NCBI RefSeq assembly: GCF_028283785.1
Contig: NZ_JAPWKB010000018.1
Coordinates: 310,001-374,000 of the forward strand
DNA length: 64,000 bases
Source of the DNA: Paraburkholderia sp.
GTDB lineage: Bacteria > Pseudomonadota > Gammaproteobacteria > Burkholderiales > Burkholderiaceae
Reading direction: 5' to 3'
The first letter of the stretch is position 1; each line of letters begins with the position of its first letter. The position numbers and the translations under genes were made by a program. Positions 8,461 through 16,900 of this stretch are shown one piece after another. Below the pieces are notes generated by a model. That model searched no databases, was not told the origin of the DNA, and saw nothing but the letters and a program-made list of their open reading frames with translations.

Positions 8461-8558
8461 TTGATTTGGTCGTCCCGGTTTCGCGGTGGGTTGACTCGGT
8501 CGTCCCGGTTTCACGGTGGGTTGACTTGGTTGACTCGGTCGTCCCGGTTTCGCGTCGG
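8461..8558. repeat. 30-bp tandem repeat at edge of composite element
   Basis: Units begin at 8461 and 8491 (30 bp each, of the form TTGAYTYGGTCGTCCCGG and TTTCRCGGTGGG). A truncated unit begins at 8521 and a further unit at 8530-8558 runs into the composite element. The shared GTCCCGGTTT part is also the outer end of the element at 26654, so element ends seem to be what was duplicated. Confidence 0.85.
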
Positions 8559-8589
8559 TCTGCCTGGATCGTCCCTGTGCGGGACCGCA

Positions 8590-8623
8590 CCTACTTTTCT
8601 TTGCTCGCGCAAAGAAAAGTAGG
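8590..8623. repeat. Long hairpin of arm A, copy 1
   Basis: CCTACTTTTCTTTGC pairs perfectly with GCAAAGAAAAGTAGG around the loop TCGC. No T-run follows on either strand, so it is a structural hairpin rather than a standard terminator. Confidence 0.9.
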
Positions 8624-9091
8624 CAAAAGAAAGCGCGTTTACCTCGCGCTCCGTAGCGAGTGGCGTCTAGTAATTTTCGGGTAGTGGACCGCGCACGTTT
8701 GGAGTTGCCGGTCCGTTTTTCCCGGTGGTCCGCGCCCGCACATCCCGCCCGCTGCGCGGCGGTAGCCCACTTCAAAAACCAGTTTGCAGCAATGCCTTTC
8801 TTTAGTTTTACGACGGTTCCCGGGCTTGGATTTACCCGATTTTTTTACGGAGATCTGATCAGGGATGACAAAAAAATGGGGTTTGTGACCAACGAAGTGC
8901 GGTGTGCGAATGCCGCTGAGAGATAAAGACGGGGTTGTGCCCGTCGGCTGTCGCGGAGCGAACAGCCGGAACGAATGACTGCCTTGTCACCAAGACATGC
9001 GGTGCGGCAACTCAAATCGTGCGCGGTCCACTACCCGTTCTGGAAGGACGCCACTCGCTACGAAGCGGCGGTGTAAACGTGCTTTCTTTTG

Positions 9092-9125
9092 CCTACTTTT
9101 CTTTGCACGAGCAAAGAAAAGTAGG
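9092..9125. repeat. Long hairpin of arm B, copy 1
   Basis: Same 15-bp stem as at 8590-8623, with loop ACGA. It lies 114 bp upstream of the urtE start. Confidence 0.9.
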
Positions 9126-9238
9126 TGCGGTCCCGCACAGGGACGATCCAGGCAGACCAGCGTGAAAACGGGACAAGCGAGCGAAACCAGGACAACCGCA
9201 ACAACACCAGACAAACCAGGCAAACCGGACCAACCAAA

Positions 9239-9931
9239 ATGCTAGAAGTCGCAGACCTCAACCAATACTACGGCGGCAGCCACATCCTCCGAAACGTCAA
9301 GCTAACCGTCCCCGACGGCAAACTAACGGTACTGCTCGGCCGTAACGGTGTCGGCAAGACCACCTTGCTGCGCTGCCTGATGGGCACGGTCCACCCAAAG
9401 GCGGGTTCGATCACCTGGCGCGGTACGCCGATCACCAAACTGCCAACCCATGCCCGTGTCGCCACGGGCCTCGCCTACGTCCCGCAAGGCCGCGATATCT
9501 TCCCGCGCCTCACGGTCGAAGAAAACCTGCTGGTCGGCGCTGCCAGCAAAAAAGCGCCGTCGAAAATCCCCGACCGGATCTACGAACTGTTCCCCGTCCT
9601 CAAGGACATGAAATCCCGCCGCGGTGGCGATCTGTCCGGCGGACAACAGCAGCAACTCGCTATCGGCCGCGCACTGATGAGCGACCCGCAACTGCTGATC
9701 CTCGACGAACCCACCGAAGGTATCCAGCCATCGATCATCCAGGACATCGGCCGTACGCTGCGTCAACTGGTCGAGGAAATGGGCATGACGGTGCTGCTCG
9801 TCGAACAGTATTACGACTTCGCCAAAGCCATCGCCGACCGCTACTGGGTCATGAGCCGCGGTGAAATCGTCGCGGGCGGCGAAGGCGCGAACATGGACGA
9901 CGACGGTGTACGCGCCCTTATCGCGGTTTGA
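9239..9931 (+). CDS. urtE: Urea ABC transporter, ATP-binding subunit UrtE
   Basis: A 230-residue LivF-type ABC ATPase completing the urea importer. Walker A is GRNGVGKTT near residue 37, the signature is LSGGQQQQ, Walker B is LLILDEPTEGIQPS and the tail EQYYDFAKAIADRYWVM is typical of UrtE. The ATG at 9239 is chosen because the family begins MLEV..LNQYYG; sequence upstream is an A/C-rich low-complexity stretch from the repeat element with no Shine-Dalgarno. Codons of the first 200 bp are unusually A- and C-rich. Expression therefore depends on read-through of the composite element or on a new promoter. Confidence 0.95.
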   Translation: MLEVADLNQYYGGSHILRNVKLTVPDGKLTVLLGRNGVGKTTLLRCLMGTVHPKAGSITWRGTPITKLPTHARVATGLAYVPQGRDIFPRLTVEENLLVGAASKKAPSKIPDRIYELFPVLKDMKSRRGGDLSGGQQQQLAIGRALMSDPQLLILDEPTEGIQPSIIQDIGRTLRQLVEEMGMTVLLVEQYYDFAKAIADRYWVMSRGEIVAGGEGANMDDDGVRALIAV

Positions 9932-10045
9932 TTGAGCGGTTTGATCGCGCGGTTCGGCTGCACGGTTCGACCGGACCTGCCGCGCGGCACGAAACACGCC
10001 GCGCGCATCCGGCATCGGCAGTGCCGCCGGTATACGTCCATCCGC

Positions 10046-10075
10046 TCGAAACGGCCTGAAACCCCGTGCTATTCT
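10046..10075 (+). promoter_or_regulatory. Candidate sigma-70 promoter ahead of ureD
   Basis: TCGAAA and TATTCT (10070-10075) are 18 bp apart, about 110 bp before the ureD ATG. The -35 matches 4 of 6 consensus bases. It lies in the 253-bp urtE-ureD spacer, which has no other recognisable signal. Confidence 0.25.
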
Positions 10076-10184
10076 CGCCGCACCGGATCGACGCAAAGCG
10101 CCGCACGTCGCGACGGCAACCGCAACGCCCCCTATCGCGCGCATCGCAGCCCGCTTCGCGCCAACGAACTCAAGCACGCCCAGC

Positions 10185-11087
10185 ATGTCGCTTCACGAAA
10201 ACCACGCCACCCTCGCGACGCCGCATGCATCGGCGCCCGACAGCCAGCCGGCCACCCACGCGCAATGGCGCGCGCGACTCGAACTCGGTTTTGCCGCGCA
10301 AGGCGCACGCACCGCACTCACGCATCGGCTGCATGACGGCCCGTTGCGGGTTCAACGTCCGCTGTATCCGGAAGGTCCGACGATCTGCCACGCGGTGATC
10401 GTGCATCCGCCCGGCGGTGTCGCGGGCGGCGACCAGCTGGATATCCAGGTATCGCTCGACGCGGGCACGCACGCGGTCCTCACCACGCCCGGCGCGACCA
10501 AGTGGTACAAGTCGAACGGACGCGAAGCGCGTCAGTCCATCGCGATTCGCGTCGGCGCGAACGCAAAGCTCGACTGGCTGCCGCAGAACAACATCGTGTT
10601 CGATCACGCGCATGCGTCGCTCGATTTCACGCTGACGCTCGCCGACGGCGCCACCGCGCTCGGTTGGGATGCGACCCAGCTCGGCCGGCAAGCGGCGGGC
10701 GAAAACTGGTCGGCGGGGACGCTCGGCGCAGTGTCGCGGATCGTCGGCGCGGACGGTCGCCTGCTGTGGCTCGAACGTGCGCATCTCGCCGCCGGCGACG
10801 CGCTGCGTCTCGCACCGCAAGGGCTGGCGGGATTCCCGGCGTACGGCACGCTGTGGGCCGTCGGTCCGGCGTGCGATGACGCGCTCGCCGAAACGCTGAC
10901 TGCCGCGCTGCCCTTCTCGTCCGATCTGCGCGCGGGCGCATCCTGCGTGACGCCGGGCGTCGTGCTGGTCCGCGCGGTCAGCCGCTCGATGGAGACGCTG
11001 CAACACACACTCACGCAGTGCTGGCTGAAACTGCGGCCGATCGTCCATCAGGTGGACGCGAAGCCGCTGCGGATCTGGACGACGTAA
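10185..11087 (+). CDS. ureD: Urease accessory protein UreD
   Basis: A 300-residue urease accessory protein (UreD/UreH) that with UreF and UreG forms the complex loading Ni and CO2 onto apo-urease. Family segments visible are LRVQRPLYPEGP, HPPGGVAGGDQLDI, TTPGATKWYKS and QNNIVFDHA. It is soluble, with no signal. The start ATG follows a weakly conserved leader. As in many proteobacteria it precedes the structural genes, but here a binding-protein gene is interposed before ureA. Confidence 0.95.
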   Translation: MSLHENHATLATPHASAPDSQPATHAQWRARLELGFAAQGARTALTHRLHDGPLRVQRPLYPEGPTICHAVIVHPPGGVAGGDQLDIQVSLDAGTHAVLTTPGATKWYKSNGREARQSIAIRVGANAKLDWLPQNNIVFDHAHASLDFTLTLADGATALGWDATQLGRQAAGENWSAGTLGAVSRIVGADGRLLWLERAHLAAGDALRLAPQGLAGFPAYGTLWAVGPACDDALAETLTAALPFSSDLRAGASCVTPGVVLVRAVSRSMETLQHTLTQCWLKLRPIVHQVDAKPLRIWTT

Positions 11088-11341
11088 GCGTCCCCGCAAA
11101 CATCCACGCATCAGCGCCGCACCGCGATGCGTGGACCGCATTTCCGCCCGCAACCAGCGCCACCGATGTAAGCGCCCCGCAAGCGTCGCGCACCATCTCG
11201 ACGCATCGATTCCCCACCGGAGTGCAGCACTGCGGCGCGCGATTGCGGGAATCGCGCCGGCACCTTCTTGGCACATCCTTTGCTCTCAGATAGCGCACGC
11301 CCGCTGTGGGCGCCTTGCCACCTGATCACACAGAACAAAGC

Positions 11342-12154
11342 ATGCCTACGAACCCTTCCAGAAGCCGCCGCACCCATCTCGCCGCGCTGCTGCTCGCACC
11401 GGCTCTCGCAGCGTCGCTGCTGACGGTTTCGAGCGCCGCGAGCGCCGACACGCTCGACTCCATCGCCAAGGCCGGCGTGCTGAAAGTGGCCGTGCCGGAG
11501 GACTATCCGCCGTTCGGCTCGGTCGGTCCGGACATGAAGCCGCAAGGCTACGACATCGACACGGCCGCGTTGCTCGCCAAATCGATGAACGTGAAGCTCG
11601 AACTGGTGCCCGTCAACAGCGCGAACCGGATTCCGTATCTGCAAACCGGCAAGGTCGATCTGGTGATCTCGTCGCTCGGCAAGACGCCCGAGCGCGACAA
11701 GGTGATCGACTTCTCGACCGCTTACGCGCCGTACTACCAGGGCGTGTTCGGCCCGGCCGACGTCAAGGTCACCGGCCCCGCCGACCTGACCGGCAAGACC
11801 GTCGGCGCGACCCGTGGCGCGCTCGAAGAAATCGGGCTGACGCAAATGGCGCCGAACGCCAACATCAAACGTTTCGAGGACAACAACGCGACCATCGCCG
11901 CGTTCCTGTCCGGTCAGGTTCAGCTGATCGCCGCGGGCAATATCGTCGCCGCCGCGATCATCGCGAAGAACCCGCCGCGCCGCCCGGAACCGAAGTTCGT
12001 CATCAAGAACTCGCCGTGCTTCGTCGGCATGAACAAGAACGAGCCGAAGCTGCAGGCGAAGGTCGATGCCGCCATCGCCCAGGCCAAGGCCGACGGCACG
12101 CTCAACACGATGTCGAAGAAATGGTTCGGCGCTCCGCTGCCGGCCGACATGTAA
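11342..12154 (+). CDS. Polar amino-acid ABC transporter substrate-binding protein
   Basis: A 270-residue periplasmic type II binding protein (SBP family 3). A signal peptide covers residues 1-36, with cleavage after ASA before DTLDSIAKAG. The mature chain begins with KAGVLKVAVPEDYPPFGSVG and includes GYDIDTAALLAK and the signature-like DLVISSLGKTPER. ATG 11342 is preferred over an upstream frame extension because it starts a regular n-region (SRSRR) and h-region. The permease and ATPase partners are not in the window, so it must use a transporter encoded elsewhere. Its position inside the urease cluster suggests a nitrogenous ligand, which is inference. Confidence 0.88.
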   Translation: MPTNPSRSRRTHLAALLLAPALAASLLTVSSAASADTLDSIAKAGVLKVAVPEDYPPFGSVGPDMKPQGYDIDTAALLAKSMNVKLELVPVNSANRIPYLQTGKVDLVISSLGKTPERDKVIDFSTAYAPYYQGVFGPADVKVTGPADLTGKTVGATRGALEEIGLTQMAPNANIKRFEDNNATIAAFLSGQVQLIAAGNIVAAAIIAKNPPRRPEPKFVIKNSPCFVGMNKNEPKLQAKVDAAIAQAKADGTLNTMSKKWFGAPLPADM

Positions 12155-12181
12155 TCGACGCGAGGCACGATCTGCATCAGG

Positions 12182-12230
12182 ACGGCACGCTCGAATCGCG
12201 CGATTTTCGTACGCGATGTAAGCGTGCCGT
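12182..12230. repeat. 10-bp inverted repeat upstream of ureA
   Basis: ACGGCACGCT and AGCGTGCCGT are perfect complements 29 bp apart, with smaller GCGCG dyads inside. It follows the binding-protein gene by 27 bp. With no T-run it may stabilise the upstream mRNA 3' end or bind a regulator of ureABC. Confidence 0.45.
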
Positions 12231-12404
12231 TAGTCAGACTTGATATGGTTGAAGGCTCGCGTTGCGAGCGGCGCAACGGTGTGACGGCGGCACGACTGTC
12301 GCCGCCACGCAGCCCGCCCGCGCGCGATAGAAACACAAGACTCCATGAGACCCGGCGCATCGCGTTTTCACGCGACGCGCATCACGACGACCACCACCTA
12401 TCCG

Positions 12405-12707
12405 ATGAAGCTGACACCCCGCGAAAAGGACAAGCTCCTGATCTTCACCGCCGCCCTGCTCGCCGAACGGCGTCGCGCGCGCGGTCTGAAACTGAACTAT
12501 CCGGAAGCGATCGCGTTCATCACGGCGGCGTTGATGGAAGCCGCCCGCGACGGCAAGACCGTGGCCGAAGTGATGCACTACGGCACCACGCTGCTGACCC
12601 GCGACGACGTGATGGACGGCGTGCCGGAGATGATCCCGGACATTCAGGTCGAAGCCACCTTCCCCGACGGCACCAAGCTCGTCACCGTTCACCACCCGAT
12701 CCCGTAA
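12405..12707 (+). CDS. ureA: Urease subunit gamma
   Basis: The 100-residue gamma subunit of urease. The family start MKLTPREKDKLLIFTAALLA is clear, as are LNYPEAIAFITAALMEAARDG and the tail VEATFPDGTKLVTVHHPI. An in-frame extension of 20 residues back to 12345 is rejected because the family begins at MKLTP. It is followed 10 bp later by ureB. Confidence 0.97.
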   Translation: MKLTPREKDKLLIFTAALLAERRRARGLKLNYPEAIAFITAALMEAARDGKTVAEVMHYGTTLLTRDDVMDGVPEMIPDIQVEATFPDGTKLVTVHHPIP

Positions 12708-12717
12708 GGACCCGACG

Positions 12718-13023
12718 ATGATCCCCGGCGAAATCCTCACCGACGACGGCGAACACGAACTGAACGCGGGCCGGCCGACCGTCAGCGTGACCGTCTCGAA
12801 CACCGGCGACCGGCCGGTGCAGATCGGCTCGCATTTCCATTTCTACGAAGTCAACGACGCGCTGGCGTTCGATCGCGAAGCCGCGCGCGGCTTCCGGCTG
12901 AACATCGCCGCAGGCACTGCCGTGCGCTTCGAGCCCGGCCAGGAACGCACGGTCGAACTCGTCGAACTGGCGGGCGACCGGATCGTGTTCGGCTTCAACG
13001 GCAAGGTGATGGGCAAGCTGTAA
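12718..13023 (+). CDS. ureB: Urease subunit beta
   Basis: The 101-residue beta subunit. It begins MIPGEILTDDGEHELN and includes the conserved DRPVQIGSHFHFYEVN and GTAVRFEPGQ segments. An AAGGA ribosome-binding site lies eight bases before the ATG. It assembles with UreA and UreC as (alpha-beta-gamma)3. Confidence 0.97.
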   Translation: MIPGEILTDDGEHELNAGRPTVSVTVSNTGDRPVQIGSHFHFYEVNDALAFDREAARGFRLNIAAGTAVRFEPGQERTVELVELAGDRIVFGFNGKVMGKL

Positions 13024-13120
13024 GCGCGTTCGCCGCCAGACGGCACGCGCTCCGGCGATCCGACCACACGTCTTCGTCTCACTGACTCCATCAGCGTCCC
13101 GCACACACGGACCTCACACC

Positions 13121-14827
<1,707 letters not shown>

Positions 14828-14839
14828 GTTGAATCCACG

Positions 14840-15515
14840 ATGCGCACCATCGATAAACTGATTGAACCGCATATCAAGCTGGCCGCCGTGCTGGTGAAGC
14901 GCGCGGCGACGTTGACACTGACTTTCGACGCACGTCGCAAGAGCCGTCTCGCCGCGACGCTCGACACCGGCGAGGAAGTGGCCGCTGGTGCTGCCGCGCG
15001 GCACCGTGCTGCGCGACGGCGACGTGCTGGTGGCCGACGACGGCGCGCTGGTGCGCGTGGTCGCCGCCGTTGAAACGGTGCTGTACGTTCGCGCGCGCGA
15101 TCCGCTGACGCTGACGCGCGCGGCCTATCACCTCGGCAATCGTCATACGCCGGTCGAGGTCGGGGCCGATTATCTGAAGCTCGAATACGATCCGGTGCTG
15201 GCCGATATGCTGAAGCGGATCGGCGCGACGGTCGAACAGGTCGAGATGCCGTTCCAGCCGGAAAGCGGCGCGTACGGCGGCGGTCATAAGCACGGCCACG
15301 ACGAAACCTTCGCGGAAGATTACGCGATCGCGCAGCAGGTGTTCGGCGAACATCATGGACATGGGCATTCGCACGATCATGGGCATGCGCACGATCACGG
15401 TCACGGTCACGGTCACGTAGACGCTCATGCTCACAAGCATGACCACGACCACGCGCACGACGATTGCAACGCCTGCGCTCACGACGGCCACACGCACAAC
15501 CATGCGCATCGCTGA
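14840..15515 (+). pseudogene. ureE: Urease nickel metallochaperone UreE, frameshifted
   Basis: UreE is split over two frames. The N-terminal frame from the ATG at 14840 (MRTIDKLIEPHIKLA ... DTGEEVA) continues naturally in the +1 frame as LVLPRGTVLRDGDVLVADDGALV. The join needs removal of one C from the CC at 14982-14983, since GTG-GCG-CTG-GTG would be the intact reading. Past the join the protein has the metal-binding core and a long His-rich tail (HGHGHSHDHGHAHDHGHGHG) ending at 15515. Without correction the 5' frame ends at 15073. A GTG at 14988 preceded by GAGGAAG could restart a shortened 175-residue form that keeps the metal-binding half. Either a recent mutation or a one-base sequence error. 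Confidence 0.85.
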
Positions 15516-16182
15516 ACTGACGGCGCTGCTGCATCTCGCATCGCCCGCGCTGCCGATCGGCGCATTCAGCTACTCGCAAGGGCTGGAAGCCGCCATCGAA
15601 GCGCAGCTCGTCACCGATGCCGACAGCGCCCGGAACTGGATCGCGAACGGCCTGACGAACGTGCTCGCGCACGGCGAACTGCCATTCCTCGCGCATCAGA
15701 TCGAGCGCTGGCGGTCGCACGATGCGGCCGCGCTCGCTGCGGCGAACGCCGAATTCCTCGCAAGCCGCGAGTCCGCCGAACTGCGTCGCGAGACCGAGCA
15801 GATGGGCTGGTCGCTGCGGCAGTTGTGCGCGTCGCTCGAATGGGGCGATGAAGCACGTCGCGCGACGCTCGCGTCGATCACGCCGGTCGCGCAACCCACG
15901 GCGTTCGCGTTCGCTGCGTACACGCAAGACGCCGCGACCGAAGCCACGCTCGCCGCATACGCATTCAGCTGGGTCGAAAATCAGGCGGCGGCCGCGTTGA
16001 AAGCGGTGCCGCTCGGCCAGGTCGCGGGACAACGGATCATCGTTGCGCTGCGCGGCCCGATCGACGACGCCGTCCAGCGCGCGATGGCCACCTCGCCCGA
16101 CCAGATCAACACTTTCGCGCCGCAGCTCGGCATTCTGTCGGCGCGCCACGAGTCGCAATATTCGCGGCTATTCCGCTCATAA
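15502..16182 (+). CDS. ureF: Urease accessory protein UreF
   Basis: A 226-residue helical accessory protein that bridges UreD and UreG and gates GTP hydrolysis in nickel loading. Family segments are LLHLASPALPIGAFSYSQGLE, HGELPFLAHQ and VPLGQVAGQRI. The ATG at 15502 overlaps the ureE 3' end by 14 nt, which suggests coupling; an upstream extension in this frame only translates the His-tail codons out of frame. Because ureF starts inside ureE, early termination of the frameshifted ureE may reduce its translation. Confidence 0.95.
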   Translation: MRIAELTALLHLASPALPIGAFSYSQGLEAAIEAQLVTDADSARNWIANGLTNVLAHGELPFLAHQIERWRSHDAAALAAANAEFLASRESAELRRETEQMGWSLRQLCASLEWGDEARRATLASITPVAQPTAFAFAAYTQDAATEATLAAYAFSWVENQAAAALKAVPLGQVAGQRIIVALRGPIDDAVQRAMATSPDQINTFAPQLGILSARHESQYSRLFRS

Positions 16183-16191
16183 GATCCAATC

Positions 16192-16839
16192 ATGAACGCA
16201 CCTTCGCACCACTCCACCACGCGTACCCGGAAACTGCCGCCGCTGCGCGTCGGCGTCGGCGGCCCGGTCGGCTCGGGCAAGACCACGTTGCTCGAAATGC
16301 TGTGCAAGGCGATGCGCGACAAGTACGACCTCGTCGCCATCACCAACGACATCTACACGAAGGAAGATCAGCGTCTGCTGACGGTCGCGGGCGCGTTGCC
16401 CGCCGAGCGGATCATGGGCGTCGAAACCGGCGGTTGTCCGCACACGGCGATTCGCGAAGACGCATCGATCAACCTCGAAGCCGTCGACCGGATGCTGACG
16501 CGCTTTCCCGATGCCGATATCGTCTTCATCGAATCGGGCGGCGACAATCTGGCCGCGACCTTCAGCCCGGAGCTGTCGGACCTGACGATCTACGTGATCG
16601 ACGTGGCGGGCGGCGAGAAAATTCCGCGCAAAGGCGGCCCCGGCATCACGAAGTCTGACCTGCTGGTGATCAACAAGACCGATCTCGCGCCGATGGTCGG
16701 TGCGAACCTGGACGTGATGGCATCGGACGCGAAGAAGATGCGCGGCGAGCGTCCGTTCGTGATGTGCAACCTGAAGGCGCTCGACGGCCTTCAGGATGTG
16801 ATCGCGTTTATCGAGAAGAAGGGCTTGCTGACGGTGTGA
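16192..16839 (+). CDS. ureG: Urease accessory GTPase UreG
   Basis: A 215-residue SIMIBI-class GTPase that supplies nickel to urease. P-loop GVGGPVGSGKTTLLE lies near residues 23-37; also seen are the Ni-binding ETGGCPHTAIREDAS (CPH), the switch FIESGGDNLAATFSPEL and the guanine-specificity VINKTDLAP. It is the last gene of the urease operon, 9 bp after ureF. Confidence 0.97.
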   Translation: MNAPSHHSTTRTRKLPPLRVGVGGPVGSGKTTLLEMLCKAMRDKYDLVAITNDIYTKEDQRLLTVAGALPAERIMGVETGGCPHTAIREDASINLEAVDRMLTRFPDADIVFIESGGDNLAATFSPELSDLTIYVIDVAGGEKIPRKGGPGITKSDLLVINKTDLAPMVGANLDVMASDAKKMRGERPFVMCNLKALDGLQDVIAFIEKKGLLTV

Positions 16840-16853
16840 GGTCGGGCGCGGCG

Positions 16854-16875
16854 GGCGGACCCTTGCGGGTTCGCC
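16854..16875. terminator. Hairpin between convergent ureG and waaA
   Basis: GGCGGACCC pairs with GGGTTCGCC (one G-U) around TTGC in the 61-bp convergent spacer. A U-run is lacking, so termination efficiency is uncertain, but it is the only candidate stop signal for either operon here. Confidence 0.35.
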
Positions 16876-16900
16876 AATCGGTTCGCCGACCGCGCCGGTC

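Larger units (their letters stand above)
8541..9174. repeat. Composite inverted-repeat element, copy 1
   Basis: Arm A (8541 to about 8790) and arm B (about 8917 to 9174) share roughly 165 bp in opposite orientation, from the outer GTCCC end to beyond GTAGTGGACCGCGCACG; a unique 125-bp centre separates them. Each arm carries a near-perfect 15-bp hairpin and a short outer dyad (GTGCGG-GA-CCGCAC). Inner arm parts differ: A holds a CGGACC/GGTCCG-rich stretch, B holds CGGCTGT...ACAGCCG. The same two arms occur in swapped order at 26654-27465, so the copies are inverted relative to each other. No coding capacity is seen. It resembles a BIME/REP-type or MITE-like element, but I do not recognise a named family. 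Confidence 0.85.
8406..9238. other. Non-coding insertion between urtD and urtE
   Basis: These 833 bp separate two genes that are adjacent in most urt operons. No credible gene is present; open frames across it are translations of the repeats. It contains 30-bp tandem repeats (8461-8558) and a composite inverted-repeat element (8541-9174). Bases 8401-8460 are 50/60 G or T, while 9181-9240 are 49/60 A or C (counted by hand). No transposase, integrase or target-site duplication was recognised. Confidence 0.85.

Noticed and set aside
8751..8770. RfaH ops-like GGCGGTAG
   Set aside because: The octamer occurs only inside arm A of the composite element, not ahead of a polysaccharide operon, so it is coincidental.
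8362..8926. Short open frames across the urtD-urtE spacer on both strands
   Set aside because: They are translations of the hairpins and 30-bp repeats, with no independent start signal.
8541..9174. Insertion sequence with transposase
   Set aside because: No frame long enough or with DDE/HUH motifs; only non-coding arms are present.
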